From the NCBI GenBank assembly GCA_023078685.1, contig JALGAS010000004.1, positions 4,216,001 to 4,280,000 of the forward strand: a stretch of 64,000 bases of DNA, in the 5' to 3' direction. The DNA is from Neopestalotiopsis rosae (taxonomy: Eukaryota > Ascomycota > Sordariomycetes > Amphisphaeriales > Sporocadaceae). A program made the translations under genes and the position numbers. Under the pieces are notes generated by a model. It saw nothing but the letters and a program-made list of their open reading frames with translations. It was not told the DNA's origin and did no database searches. Positions 46,024 to 59,178 of this stretch are shown one piece after another (the stretch's first letter is position 1; every line of letters begins with the position of its first letter).

Positions 46024-47580
46024 GTCGTGTGTGTGTGTACTGAAGACTTGCTAGATCTATCTGCCTTGATTACGTTCCACTTTCCCCTTTCCCCTATTGT
46101 CAAAGTATCGACTTGTTGTTGTAGTTGTTGTCGAATATGGAACAGCTGAGACGAGTCTATAACGAACAGGAGCAGTCTTGTGCTCAGGCTGGTTGACTGA
46201 AATGCAATCAGTACATAGAGACTAGTATTCCATGTTCCAAGTCGCGTCGTGTTGGATACTAAAAGTTGCCAGGCGTTTGGGTGAGCAATCAATTCCCCAG
46301 GGTCTTCACATGCTGGGAAGCTAACCAGTAGTAGCTGGCAGGAGAGTCCAGGAGTGCAGGTACCTGACTAGTACATACATATAACCTAGGTTAGGTCACT
46401 CTGTTTTAAGGTGAAGAAAGCGCAACCTCTGCCACCTCTGCCACCTAGAAATGGAACCACCTGATTTAATGCACTTACACACCCACCATCCAAGTCATGA
46501 TTGTCCAGTCGGGTCTTATTGATTAAACCCAGATCTTGAGCGCAGCTGCTGAGACAATGTGCAAGGCAAATCACCCCAGCGCGCTCGCTCCATCTTGGTT
46601 GCATGTGGCAGGCACTGAGTCGCTGAAGAAAAGTGGCTAAATGTAAATTGGGGACGCCTCAATAATAACGAAAGAAAGGGACTGGAGTCCAGGCGAGTAA
46701 GTATTGATTATTTTCTCTATTCACGGAAACCACGCTTGGTGTTTGTTACCATGGTACAAGAGGCAGTTGAGGGGCGTTGATCAAAAGTTTTGGCCACCTG
46801 TCATACTTCCACTCGATTTATTAATCCATCAATCGATTGATTGATTGATTCTCTCTTGTTTACACTAATTCCCAGATATGCTTAGTTGGATTCGATCCTG
46901 ACAGAGAGCAGCAGCAGCAGCAGCAGCAGCTGGCCTGGGAGTTTCTATGATTTTCCCCGGACCCCTGTTCTGCCTGGATGGACACCTAGGTGGAGTTCAG
47001 TGTTTGGATGAGCCGGGTGCATCAGGTACATGACTTCTGCATAGTGTTTAGCAGGATGAGCCAGGTACCTTTCAGTATATCGTCTATGTAGGTAATAGTA
47101 GCATGCAGTAGTGGCCAGATTCGCACTTACGACCGGCGCAATCCATAACTCTCTGGCATCCATCCATACCGGCGTCCAGTGCGTCTGGTGCGCGCGCTTT
47201 GCTTTCCACCGAGAAAGAAGGCCACTTGTTAATTATTTCTTCTAGACAGACTATCTATTTACTACATTTCTTCTACCTAGTAGCAGCATACAAGCATTTT
47301 ATGCGACAAGACATTTGACACTTTCCACTCATTCCTGCTCCCTTATTACCCTTCTTGTACCGATTTCCACTTTCTAGACACGTTTGTCTCACTGGTTTGA
47401 ATCTTGTGACTTTTGTTTGACTGTCGCTTATTTCTCCCCCGGACCGCAAACCATAGATATACACACACATGTCCACAGTCAACGTTGCGTCTTGCGACTA
47501 CTAAGGCTGCATTCGCATTCGTCGTCTCGTATTTGCCTTGCTGTCTGTCAGTCGCTTGACACAACGACACAGCATTAACA
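46024..47580. other. Divergent intergenic region between HAUS1-like and P58IPK genes
   Basis: 1.56 kb without a gene. It carries a CAG repeat and, close to the co-chaperone start, a pyrimidine-rich leader. Confidence 0.5.
46909..46929 (+). repeat. (CAG)7 microsatellite
   Basis: Seven perfect CAG units in the intergenic region; not inside a supported coding frame. Confidence 0.9.
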
Positions 47581-49164
47581 ATGTTGGTCCAGTTGCCGCG
47601 TCTGGCCGTAGTGGCAGCCAGCTTGTTGTCCACCTCGCTCCTGGTCAACGGCCTTGATATTCCCTCCGACACTCCCATCTCCTCCCTCCTGTCCTCGGCG
47701 CAGGCCCATCTCGCCCGCGGCGAGACCAGCAATGCCCTCGAGTACTACGATGCCGCCATTGCCCGCGATCCCCACGACTACCTGACCTACTTCAAGCGCG
47801 CCACCACCTATCTCTCCCTCGGCCGCACCTCCCAGGCCTCAGACGACTTCAACAAGGTCCTGTCGCTCAAGCCCGGCTTCGAGGGCGCCCACGTTCAGCT
47901 GGCCAAGCTCAAGGCCAGGAGTGCCGACTGGGAAGGCGCCAAGCAGCAGTACGCACTGGCCGGCAAGACTGCCGGTTCCGAAGAGTTTGACAAGCTGGTC
48001 GAGGCCGAGGGTGCCGCCGCTCTGGCCCGCGTCGCCGCCGATGCCGCCAACTGGGACGAGTGTATCGGCCAGGCCGGCGAGGCCATCTTCACCGCCAACC
48101 GCGCCCCTGCCCTGCGTGAGCTGCGCGCCAGGTGCCGCTTCGAAAAGGGCGAGGTCGAGGAGGGCATGGGCGACTTGCAACATATCCTTCAGATGAAGCC
48201 TGGCGACACGACGCCCCACGTCACCATATCCGCCACCACCTTTTACGGCCTCGGAGACACAACTCAGGGCCTGGCACAGATTCGCAAGTGTCTTCACTCG
48301 GATCCCGACTCCAAGATATGCAAAAAGGTCATGAAGCAGGAAAAGAGTGTTGAAAAGACCCTGGGCAAGGTCAACAAGGCCATGGAGAAGAAACAATTCA
48401 TGACGGGCGTCAAGTCGCTCGTCACCAATGGCGAGGAGAAGGGTCTCATTGACGAAGTCAAGGAACAGGTTCAGGAGCTCAAGACGGAGGGTTTCATTGC
48501 GGAAAAGGCCCCGACCGCCCTGCTCAACCAGATTGTTGAGCTGGCGTGTCAGGCTTATTACGAGGCCAACGGCAAGAAGGCGAGCATCTACTGCACCGAG
48601 TCTCTGGAACTAGATCCCAGCTCCTTCTACGGTCTGCTCCACAAGGCCAAGGTCCAGCTCGAAGCCGAGGACTTTGAGCCCAGTATCAACACCCTCAACC
48701 AGGCCGCCGAGGCCAGGCCCGACCGCAAGAACATCGTCAACCCTCTGCTACAAAAGGCCCAAGTCGCCCTCAAGCGCAGCAAGACCAAGGACTACTACAA
48801 GGTTCTCGGCGTTTCCAACGACGCCGACGAGAGGCAGATCAAGTCGGCCTACCGCAAGCTGTCCAAGCAATTCCACCCGGACAAGGCCATCAAACAGGGC
48901 ATCACAAAGGAGGAGGCCGAGAAGAAGATGGGATCCATCAATGAGGCATACGAGGTCCTGAGCGACCCCGAGCTGAGGGCCAGGTTCGACCGCGGCGACG
49001 ATCCCAACTCGCATGAGCAACAGGGCGGCCACCCCTTCCATGGCAGCCCCTTTGGAGGTCAACCCTTCATGTTCCAACAAGGCGGCGGCCAGCAGTTTAA
49101 CTTCAAATTTGGCTCCGGTGGTGGCGGCGGCGGTGGCTTCCCTGGCGGTTTCCCCTTTGGTTAA
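47581..49164 (+). CDS. ER-luminal TPR/J-domain co-chaperone, P58IPK/DNAJC3 type
   Basis: An intronless gene of 527 residues. The family stimulates the ER Hsp70 BiP/Kar2 and is part of the unfolded-protein response. A signal peptide covers about residues 1-24 (cleavage after LLVNG). Tetratricopeptide repeats fill about 32-390 (e.g. [23 protein letters not shown] and [20 protein letters not shown]). The J domain covers 403-470 with HPD at 432-434. The tail is Gly/Phe-rich ([20 protein letters not shown]) and ends GGFPFG. No HDEL-type signal is visible, as is common in this family. The initiator ATG follows ATTAACA. Strong codon bias (C-ending) suggests high expression. Confidence 0.93.
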   Translation: MLVQLPRLAVVAASLLSTSLLVNGLDIPSDTPISSLLSSAQAHLARGETSNALEYYDAAIARDPHDYLTYFKRATTYLSLGRTSQASDDFNKVLSLKPGFEGAHVQLAKLKARSADWEGAKQQYALAGKTAGSEEFDKLVEAEGAAALARVAADAANWDECIGQAGEAIFTANRAPALRELRARCRFEKGEVEEGMGDLQHILQMKPGDTTPHVTISATTFYGLGDTTQGLAQIRKCLHSDPDSKICKKVMKQEKSVEKTLGKVNKAMEKKQFMTGVKSLVTNGEEKGLIDEVKEQVQELKTEGFIAEKAPTALLNQIVELACQAYYEANGKKASIYCTESLELDPSSFYGLLHKAKVQLEAEDFEPSINTLNQAAEARPDRKNIVNPLLQKAQVALKRSKTKDYYKVLGVSNDADERQIKSAYRKLSKQFHPDKAIKQGITKEEAEKKMGSINEAYEVLSDPELRARFDRGDDPNSHEQQGGHPFHGSPFGGQPFMFQQGGGQQFNFKFGSGGGGGGGFPGGFPFG

Positions 49165-49685
49165 TACATGTATACGCATCAGCAGCAATATAGGATAAAT
49201 TGCAGGTGTTGCATAGGTGTTCCGGTCCAGCGTTAGCCGTTGATTGATTTTAAATTATTATTCATAAATTGCCATGTGTCCTCCATATACTTTGATCTGC
49301 ATATATTGCCTTTCTTTCTGCCCAACCATGCTGACTACCATCACAAGTCAATTTGAAAGCTCGTGTATCCTGATATTATTTTGTTTGACTCGGGGATAAT
49401 ATTGTACAGGCGACAAGGTTCCAATCTTCGTCACACGTGCATTCATCAGGGAACCAGCAAACGGAGTCCTCAGATCACGTAGCAAGGACGACGATCAAAG
49501 ACTTGCGCCTCAAATAAATACGCATCGCTATTGCTATTACTAGCCTATAAGGACACCCAAGTCTTGCTTACCCAATGCTAGTCATTCCCCCCCAAAACTC
49601 CAAAGGCATGCTTGTTTGTTCGTCCGTTATCATTGACCAGAAGTCATCAATCAAATGATGTAAAATCACATTGAGGAATGAATCC
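49165..49685. other. Convergent intergenic region
   Basis: 520 bp between P58IPK and vac14 stops; presumed 3' UTRs. Confidence 0.5.
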
Positions 49686-52600
49686 TCATGTTCGCTTGCC
49701 TCTGCCGGCCACGGCACCCCCGAGGCGTCCAAATTGGCGTCCTATACCAGAACTCTTCTTCTGCGGCGGTGGCGCCTGTGGCTGCGTATCCTTTTGGGGC
49801 ACAGGAGGGCCAGCAAGGGGTCGTGGAGGCTCCTTTAGTCCCGGCGCACCCTCTCCATAACGAATCTCGCCAAAGTCGGGACCGTCATCTAGGCCGCCGC
49901 CCAAACGTTGAGCACGTCTTGCCTTGTCTTGTACGCTCCTGAATTTCTCTAGAAGCTGTTCCCAGCGAATGATGTTTTCCTCGCGACCCGGGCCCTTGAG
50001 CCGATTTGGTCGATCATAGTTGGAGGTGCTGGGGGTAGTGGAAGAACTAGGGACCAATAAACCATGAGTGTCATGAACGCTTTTGGAACGAGGGTTATGG
50101 CTCGGGTAGGAGGAGGAGCTGGTGGTGGTTTCGGTGACAGAACCTTGTCTGGAGTGCGATCCGGATGCCATGGAGGAAGATACGTACGGTCTAGGCGCAA
50201 TATGGAGGTATCCTATCGAGCTCACACTGTTGAGTCGATTCTTGAGCGCAGCAAAAGCAGAAGACTGGGGCAAAAGCATCAACAGCCCGTACAAGCACTT
50301 GTACAGGTACGGGTACTTCTCCGGCTCCAAGAGCTGAAGACGGAGATCTAGTATCACGTCTCGTCAGCAGTCATTCGCTCAGATATGAAATAGAGTGCGG
50401 CTCCAGAAATTAGAAGGACCTACAAGTGAAGACTGGCGACTCAATAAGCTGTACAAGCTTATCGATTTGGATTAGGATATTGACGGTCATCTCAAGCTCG
50501 GCACTTGTTTCTAGTCAGCATTTGGGTCAAGGCATCCATGAGAGTAAAGGTCTGCCCTACAAGATTTGCAGCAGGTTGTAAGCAGCCTCATATGCCTGGG
50601 CAAGTAGACAAAGTGAGAAGGTCGCCACGGCATTATAACACCAGGAGCGGAATAGCGCAACGAAGAATTGCTGTCCATCCTGCCGTCGGTCTTATTAGCA
50701 ATCTGATCTTTCTCTCAAAGTAGTGGCAGCCAAGAATGATACACACCTTTGTCTCCAAATTTCGTAGCCGTTTTCGCAAGTCAGCAAGCTCGGGCGCCGT
50801 GATTAGATTGTTGTTGAGGTTCTGAACCATGATGCTGGCGAATTCGACATCCTCTTCTTTTTCAATGCATTCAGCCAAAGTCCGGTAGATACGCTCTGCA
50901 CTGAGGGACATGCACAACTGTCGAATGATGAGATTGCCTCTGGTTTCCAAGAGCTTTCTGTCCGTGGAGAACAATTGCAAGAGGCTGACCATGAAATTGG
51001 AGAAATAGTCGTCTTCGCTGTTGCGAGAAATTTGCGACAGGAGCTGCAAGTCCTTGGTCACAACGGCCTCGGCTGGATCCGACAGGGTTTTCAGCAGTGC
51101 TGGAAAGGTGCCGTCGTTGAAGGCGACAATCTTTCGCGGTGCCTTGCGGTGCAGCATGATGAGCCACGTAAGAGCAGCAACCCGTGTCGCCTCGTGATCA
51201 TTCAGGAACAATAGCGTCAATGAGTTGACGGCGGCAGCGTAGTCCAGGTCAGCTTGCGGACTGCTCGACGACGCAGGTGTGATGACCCGCCGATCCTGTG
51301 CAGGAGTAGGACTTTGAAACTCGAGCTCCCTCGAGCTAGAAAGAGAGACCCGAGTACTAGATGCGCCATCCTGGCGCTCCATACCAAAGCTGGGCCGGGG
51401 ATAACTCGACTGACTAGGTCCAACTTCGGGCTCATCAGATAGTGACACAACATACTCCATCAGTGCCGTGTTGACTCTAGCAGCGGCCTGGCGGATTGGC
51501 TCTACGCCGCTCGCCATGGCAGGCAGAAGGTGCGCTAGAATCTTGGGCGTAAATGGCAAGACTTCCTCAGGACAAATGTCAAGAAATGCAATGATCCAGC
51601 GCAAGCTTTCTTGGAGGCTGTCCTCCTCTGTAAAATCACGATAATCAGCAAATCCGTTGCAGCTCTGGAGGCGGAGGTGTAGGAGCAGGGGCAATAGCAA
51701 AGACATCATCCTACGCACCTAGGGGCGAGTCCAGCGTCGCAGTCAGAATCTCCAAGATGGCCTTGTAGTTGATTTGCACATCCTGACCGGGGACCCAGTC
51801 ATCTTCACTGCTCACTTCTCCGTCGTCATCGGAAGCAATTGATGACGCGCCGTCGTCGCTATCGCCGGCGGCCATTTGCAGGCTCCCACTGTCGACAGAC
51901 TCCTCTCGCTTCCTCTTGCCGTCAGCTCGAGACTTCCTGCTATCAGCAATGCCCTTCTTGACCCTGGCAATACGCTTAATCTCATTCAGGAACTTATCCA
52001 GACAGGCTTGGGTGGCAGCATGGACGTCTGGATTGTGACCGCCCAGAAACTTGAGCAGACCCCCAAGGAACTCGGGTAGATAGGTGACCAATTCCAGATC
52101 TGGAATGGAGTCGAGAAGAGTGATCCAGCCAACGAGGAAGGTCCGGGTGAAGGGATTGAGGACCCAGACACGTTCCTTGAGCAGCGGGATGAATCTCGGC
52201 AGGGAGAAGGCGGTGGGGGGATCCGAGTGGTTTTCCAGAACATTTGGGTCCTTAACATCATCGTAATCTGGAGCCTCCAGGACAGATACATAGGTGGCCG
52301 CAGACTCTGATACGATATCCTTTATCAACCGGTCCAAGAGCTCGGCACCATTCTTGACAGAGAGCTCTGAATCTGCTCCAAGCTGGGGAAGCGCGAGAGA
52401 AGAGCGCGTCAGAGCAACGAGCATGGAAGAAACAGGAGGGACGAGGTCAACTTGAGAGCACATACCTTGCACAGAGCATCAAATATGAAATTGAAGTACT
52501 TGAGAATTTCGCCCTTGGCAACCTTGGCGATGTTGTACATGGACTCACAGGCGTAATAGCGGACCCGTGCATCTTGGTCGGTGAAACAAGCCAGAACGGG

Positions 52601-53201
52601 TGGCACTATTACCTCTAGATATCTGGGCAGCTCCTATATAGGGCGAGCAAGCAGCCCACGGGTCAGTTCTGCAAGTGACAGGTATAGAGGCACAGCAAAG
52701 AAGATTTATGGTGGCCACGGGAGAGAAGCAATCAGAAGAAGGAAATCGATGGTCAAGTAAATTAGACAAACATACCGAGCCTAGAGCGATGGCGGCGGCG
52801 GCCAGACCAATGAGACCTCCATTGCGAGCATGAGGTTGATGAACTGCGTAGGCATACTCGTTGCAGAGCTGATCAAGTATGGCCTGGACTCTCTGATAGT
52901 CCTTGGCAGCGGCAAGCTCACGTATGAGTCGTTCTAACCTGTCAATGGGGGAAAAGACACAAAGTGGTTAGTTGAGAGATATTGCGTGGTGATAGAACGG
53001 TAGGCAGACAGGTAGGCAGGCAGTAGGACTTTTTTGCTTCTCGCCGGCCAACGACCCCACTCAGGGCCGGCGGACGAAGACGAGGAAGCGAAGAAGATGG
53101 GATATAGCAGCCAAGGCTAGGCAGGCAACGTACTCGAGAGCTCCGACCTTTCTCTTGTCGTAAAGCTTGTCGTTCAGGAGACGCTGAACGTTGTGCTCCA
53201 T
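49686..53201 (-). CDS. vac14: Vac14, scaffold of the PI(3,5)P2 kinase complex
   Basis: Vac14 is the HEAT-repeat scaffold that holds Fab1/PIKfyve and Fig4 together on the vacuole membrane. Eight exons: 53201..53134, 52938..52776, 52633..52466, 52382..51719, 51627..50747, 50679..50561, 50503..50424 and 50347..49686, giving 934 residues. The N-terminal HEAT part is conserved ([62 protein letters not shown]). An acidic Ser/Asp insert sits around residues 325-345. The C-terminal Vac14-Fig4-binding region includes [19 protein letters not shown] and [26 protein letters not shown] Ser/Pro/Gly-rich tail follows. The short exons 6 and 7 were placed from the conserved sequence; exon 7 uses the acceptor ACAAG. 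Confidence 0.92.
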
Positions 53202-55408
53202 GATGACCGACTGCTTACTTGAAGACCCGGACCCAGTCAGTCGGTGTCAGCGTTCATGCTGGGAACCCAGATACGGACGACGGGTGGGACTGGGACGGAG
53301 GCGGGAGAGGGCCTCACGTCACGTCACGGGACGAGACGAGGACACAAGGCAAGCAAGAGAGGGAAATGGAGCTAGAGAAGAGATAAGACGCCGACGAGAA
53401 CAGAAAGCGAAGGATGAGGCTTGAGAGGGGGGGAAGAAAACAAGGTATGAATGTCCAAAGTGGAACTCGATCTGTTTGTGCAAGTAGCAGTAGTAAGTAG
53501 TAGGAGCTTCTTCTCTTTTCGTTGAATATGCTTGATGCCTGAGCGAGTCTTTTTGGTCGCGCATATGGTATCTCCCGAAAGGTTAAAAGTGGGCGTTGGG
53601 ACGGACGGTCCACGGACACACGCGGTGTGGAGAGGTGAGCATGGAGAGCCGCCAGCGAGTGAACCTACCAAAGCTACCCCTACCGAGCCTACCACTCACT
53701 ACTGGTTGGGCATTGCCGGCAGGCGCCAGCACTACTACCTTGCTACCGTAGGTCCGTAGCTACTGACTGACATCAGTGCGCTTAGTAGGTCCCTTGCCAA
53801 GTAAGTACCATTTTTGACATTTTGGCGTACCTCATTCGCTCCCATGTACATACGTATTGTGACCACGCCTACCTACATTAAACCTAGGTCAACGGTGAAG
53901 AATTACAATATCAGCGGGCAAGGCTGAGGCACGGGCAAACCTGGGAAGAAACAGGGATTCAGCGGCCACAACTGAGGGAGGGGAAGGTGCTGAGAGCACT
54001 AAGAAACGTGGGCAGCAGCTCACCTACTTGTACTTGTAGTGTAGGTTAGAAGGCGCGGGGGAATAATCTGGCATACCAAAGCTACTGTGCTGCTACTGTA
54101 TGCTGTCAGTCCAGTCCAGTTCCTATGTATCGCATGGTCAGGGTACCCCAATGTAAACATTAGCATCCATCCATGATCTTGATACACTATTCCGTCCTCT
54201 CCTCCAAGGTTCAACCTTACAGTGCCAAGGCCACCTTCTTGTACCTAGATTTCACCGCACATAGGCTCCGAAGCATGCAAGGAATGAATTCGTGTTGTGC
54301 TGCCCATTGTTATGTATTTGTGTGCAGTCGATTGACTTTCCGTCTCCTTGCACCGCTTTCATAATTTCATACATGTTTGTTGATCCAGCATGGGTACCTA
54401 CCTACATGCCTAGTCCCATATGTAAAGCCATATGTATGTGCAGCCTGCCGGGAAACGCGGCCAACAGATCGGCTTACTTGACCCATCACTCATTCATTGC
54501 CACGAGTTGCCGTCTATCATATCTTGAAGATGGTCTTTACTCAAATAGTGTGCTCAATATTGGCAAACACTGTCAAATTTAATCATTTGTACAAAAGTCT
54601 GCTCACTTGTATATACTTCGGACATATCATTATTACCTTTCTGCTTTCCTCCACCCACACAATTGGCATCCATGCCATGAGTAATGTAGGATTGGCACGA
54701 GACTTTCACTCTTTACTCAAGTCATTATACCCACTTAGCCCATTCATTCTCAAATCCGTGTTCCCATAAAGTCCGCAACATGCACTTGTGCTTTTACTGT
54801 CTCGAAGATGTACATGTAAATCATCTACCTTGAGTTCGCACATACGCCAAGGTACTGAACATCTCTTCATAGCCGACTGCCTGCGGCGCCAACTCGTTGC
54901 GTCCAGTATGTAGCTTTCAACCAACATGCTTTTGTGTCAATATGTACTACCGATCCTTTTCTTCAGCTGAAGTAAACTTAATTATGTGAGCGTGCAACAG
55001 CAGCAGTGCTTATACATGATAACCACATAGCACGATGGTGATCAGCTATAATACGGTTCAGGACCATCTTTGCAGTTTTAGTGCCAGCACATTTGAGTCG
55101 CCTTTCTATGCAGAGGCGAGTCTTAAGTAATGACGTTGCTTAGGTGTTTCCGAATGAAATTATACTATGATGATGGAGATGACCACGGCCATATAGGTGA
55201 ATGTTGTGATACAGCCGGTGACTTTTTCTCCTTGCGCTCGGTAGGTTGGGTAAATTCATCAGTAAGAACACAGACAACCAATGTATAATGGGACAGTATG
55301 TGTCAAGACAAAAAGTTTCCATCGAACAGTGCAAACGACATCTAAAGGGAAGAAATAAGAAGGAGGAGGGTGATAAGAGCGAAAGGAAGAAAAAAATCAC
55401 AAAAAAGA
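53202..55408. other. Gene-free stretch upstream of vac14
   Basis: 2.2 kb with no supportable coding region. It contains the vac14 promoter and A/G-rich leader at its left end. Confidence 0.5.
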
Positions 55409-55530
55409 GCGATGACTCTGGATTCGAACCCGAGCCCCCTAACAAAGATCCTCTCGTTAGATCACAGGATATTCACTTTTCACCTGGGTGGCCACTGCAC
55501 TCGAGAGCTTACCGCTCGGCCATTGGACCT
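55409..55530 (-). pseudogene. tRNA-like locus with A and B boxes, acceptor stem not paired
   Basis: On the minus strand an A box TGGCCGAGCGG (55522..55512) and a B box GGTTCGAATCC (55430..55420) are intact, and a T6 stop follows the 3' end. The T-arm pairs with one G-A mismatch. However, the presumed 5' acceptor strand GGTCCAA does not pair with the 3' strand (AGTCATCG region), and no satisfactory anticodon arm emerges from the roughly 80 bases between the boxes. A hairpin with stem CTAAC/GTTAG lies there. It could be a tRNA pseudogene, a chimera of two halves, or a tRNA with an intron I failed to place. Confidence 0.35.
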
Positions 55531-55968
55531 TTGTGACTTGTGGTTAACAAAAGAGCTCGTTTTGAAACCTATGTCTCTTCCATTGTCAGGTTGAATTTCT
55601 TTCTGTATTTCTCCAGTCAGTGGCCAACACTTGAAACCGTCGAATGGTTACGTACCATAATCCAAGTGTCTACATGTACGGGGAAATTGGTATCGGCACA
55701 ATCCATGGTCATTTACTAGCTTTACATCGAGACTCCCTCTGGGAACAGAACTCATACCACTCTTTCAAGTAAACTCTTTACGAAACCATTTCACAACTAC
55801 ACCTAGTGCTGAGAAACTTGACGTCTTTGCCAAATCGGCTGAAGAATTGCATGTGCCATGTCAAAAAGTGCAATCCCATTCAAGCTCTATACCTTAAACG
55901 CCGATGCCACCACAAATTCCAATGTCGAGATGCACGCTATGTCATAATATTTGTACAAGGATCATTCC

Positions 55969-56246
55969 TTAACCACTCTTTGAGCCACTGTTGTTGTCCT
56001 TTTTCGAGTCGTCTTTTCTCCAGGTATCATTCGAGGAGTTGTCTCCAGCCCTCTCAGAGTTATTCCGAGAGGCCATAGCGGCACGTCTGGCAAATTCATC
56101 CTTTGACGTTCTTGTTCAGTAACCATGATAATGCCTTTTTCTTCTTCTTTTTTTCGGGGTATAAACCAGCCATGCTTGCAACTTACGTTCTTGCCCCGGG
56201 CCTTGGCAATTCTCGCCGCCGCCTTGGCATCCATCTTGTCCGGCAT
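55969..56246 (-). CDS. Small SMP-like protein (63 aa)
   Basis: Exons 56246..56187 and 56100..55969 give 63 residues. The start MPDKMDAKAAARIAKARGKN and the following DEFARRAAMASRNN match the short fungal proteins with a seed-maturation-protein (SMP)-like motif, where an AAARI helix precedes an FARRA helix. The rest is hydrophilic and Asp/Ser/Asn/Lys-rich, suggesting a disordered protein, possibly stress-related by analogy to plant LEA/SMP proteins. The splice donor GTAAGT directly follows the GKN codons, and the acceptor is CAAAG. Reading through the intron gives a different, less plausible C-terminus. The second Met (MDAKAA) could also be the start. Confidence 0.72.
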
Positions 56247-59178
56247 CTTGTTTCCCCGGACAGATCCGACCTGGTGTGAAGTAGGCTCGCGGTGAGCAGA
56301 ACACGACAGAGCCGAGCAGAGTGTCAAGTAGTATAGCGTGCGTATAGATGGATAGATCAAGCGGCAAACGAGTCAAAATACCACTCTATTCTTGTTAGGC
56401 GATGGGCAGTGGCTTGTCCAAGAGAAGAGAAAGCAGGAAAGAGAGAGAGAAGAAAAAAGAGAAGCAAGCGGTGATGGCTCTGGCCGAGATGGTATACAGT
56501 ACTGGTCTTGGTAAGATAGTTTCAACACATACGACTCGTTGTTTTACCTCACTTTAGCCCCGAGACCCTCGCTGCCTTATGACTTAAATATACATCTACT
56601 CATGACCAATTAGGCTACGGGAAAGATCGTCAGGTCAGAAACAGTCCCTTGCTACGAGAGGACTTTGCGGGAAGTGACGAGGGTCGCTTGTCTGTGCTGA
56701 GCCACGGCATATTGCCCCTTTTCAGGCAAACAAGGAAGTCATCGCGCCCACATGGCATGGGGATTGCCGTGGTAGCCTTGGGATGTGTGGCATACCCAAA
56801 TGTGCCCGACATCCCGGGACAAACAAGAAACACAGAGACGGACATGGAGTGAGAGAGGGCCAAAAAAAAATATAAATCGACCGTAGTCAGAGGCCAGGCA
56901 GACCCTTGCTTGGGTGCCCCCATTTTATTCTAGAAGAATGGGCGCGGACGAACAAGGGTTCCGTCCGGACTTGCGGAGGGTAAGGGCTCCACGCTGATTG
57001 ATCCTTTTTTTTTTTCCCCCACTTTCTACTATATATTTCGGACCCCAACAGCGCTCGCACACATAGAGTAGCTAACTCCCGGTTGGGAAGCGATGTGGGA
57101 CTTTCAAGTGTCACGAGAAGTGTGCTCCGATGCAGAAGAGATTATGACAGACTAGGATATGGAACGAGCGAGCGGACTAGGCAAAGACTTACATGCATAC
57201 GACTTGCGAGCTTACATAAGTATACTCACCAAAAGCCCCAGCTATTGTGTCAATATCGTATGTCGCCGGTCGGAAGCTAAATGTGATATGCGAGCACTTG
57301 TTTGCCCTGGCTGCTGCCCTTGATGGATGGTGTGGCTGAGCCAGGGTTCCCTCGCATTGACTCTGTAAATGCCCAATTCGAGTTCTTGCATCTACCTACC
57401 TTCACACAATCAGATACTCTCACGTATACCACCGACCATGACTCAAAGGTAAGGAAGAAGGTCAAGACACAAGCAGACAAACTGTTTGTCGTATGGGAGG
57501 GTTGTGTACACAAACCTGTTCTCGTGGTAGTGGTACAGCACAAGGCACAAGCACAACACGAGAAAATGAATCAGTGGTCATCCAAGGGGAGTCTCATCCG
57601 ATCATGAGGGTTGGGTGGCTTTGAGTCGTTGTGGAATCTACCGCAACGTCCCCAGTCACAAGGATCCAGCTCGGTTGTGTCGAAAATCTATTCCTCCGGT
57701 CTGGACGTCGGACAGATTGATAGACACTCGACTGCTAGAGAATCTGGAGATTGCCGTGTTAGCTTGCTTGACATGCCCCCACCCCAACGGTCGATCACCT
57801 TAGTTTGTTCTCAGCCCTGAATGATTTGCTGCGTACGGGCTGACAGCGACTGGCTGGCTGGCTGACTGATGGATACGACTTCCCTGACACGCGGCAGGTA
57901 AATGAGCTTGTTGGATTTACACTCTACACAACCCGCTCAGTCACTCGCACGTACCTAGTGTCGGTAACCTAGTATAGACAAGACAGGGATCTGTTCTTAT
58001 TCTTGCCATGTGGCACTGTGATGACCGTGGGATGAAAAGCCTGGGCAAACTTGCCAAACGGGAGACTAGGGGGCTGAGTCAACCAAAGCCCGAGAGTCTC
58101 GATTATAGAGGTGTTGGGAGGTATAGGTCAACCTATGTCACCAAGTACGACAATGAAACAGACTTGTCCCTAGATAGATACTACCACATAGAACTATGTA
58201 TAGAGAAGACCCCCCATGCAAGGATGATCGATATATTCCGCGGTTCGCTTGGAAGAGGTTATGCATGAGCAGCTGTTCTGGTGATTGAGAGATGAATGTC
58301 CGTCCCTACTACTCAAAAACATCAAACAAGTTTCTCGGGCGAAAGAGCCATACGTACCGGACACCCCTGTCGAAAAAGAGATAGACAGAAAAGAAAAGAA
58401 CGCCATGCCATGTCCCACTCGCTCGCTCCGTCTCCGTCCCCTGCAACGTTTTGCGTTCCCTCATTTACATACTGCCACCGCTTTCCGATGAACATCGTGA
58501 TTTTCCATGACTGATTTGAAATTGTCACGGGCCGTCCAGACACAAAACACACGTGAATATCCGGAGGCCACCACAACGCCCGGCACGGCTAGACTCAAGT
58601 AGGCTATGGGCCGATCTTTTTACAGGGAATTTCCCTCCTTCGGTCGGAGCAATTGAAATGTGAGAAATACGTATGGTCGGGGGGTGGGCATGGCCTCGGC
58701 GTACGTACATACACCATGATATTATTACTACACCGCTTCCTGTCACAGTACTGTTTGTTGTACCTACGCAAGAAACGTGCCACCTAGTTTATTATATCAT
58801 ATATGTCTCATAGCTATCGTCCTCTGATGTAATAATTACCACGCCATCGCAACCGGAGCGGCTCCGGATTAAACACTCCAACGTTTGGATAGGTCAGATC
58901 ACGACCAGCGTCAGATGATTGCAGTCATTGGTTGGCTTGATGGCTGAGACCCGATAATACCATCTCATACATCCACCGCCTTGCTCTCGGCAAGCCAGAA
59001 AGACGACAATCCGTATGGTACATGCCCAACGCAAGAAAAACAAGTCCAGAATCTGCTCGGCTAGTCATGATCCTTGAATAGAACGAGGTATATTTATCAT
59101 GTACACGAAATCTATCGGGTATTTCCAACACCATGCACTATGAAGGCGCGCTTCCTTTCGCGCTTTGCTTCGTCAAAA
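56247..59178. other. Gene-free stretch
   Basis: 2.9 kb. Many short frames occur on both strands, but none has a recognisable domain or good splice structure. The right end is presumed 3' UTR of the desaturase gene. A poly-T tract followed by C lies near 57005-57020. Confidence 0.5.
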
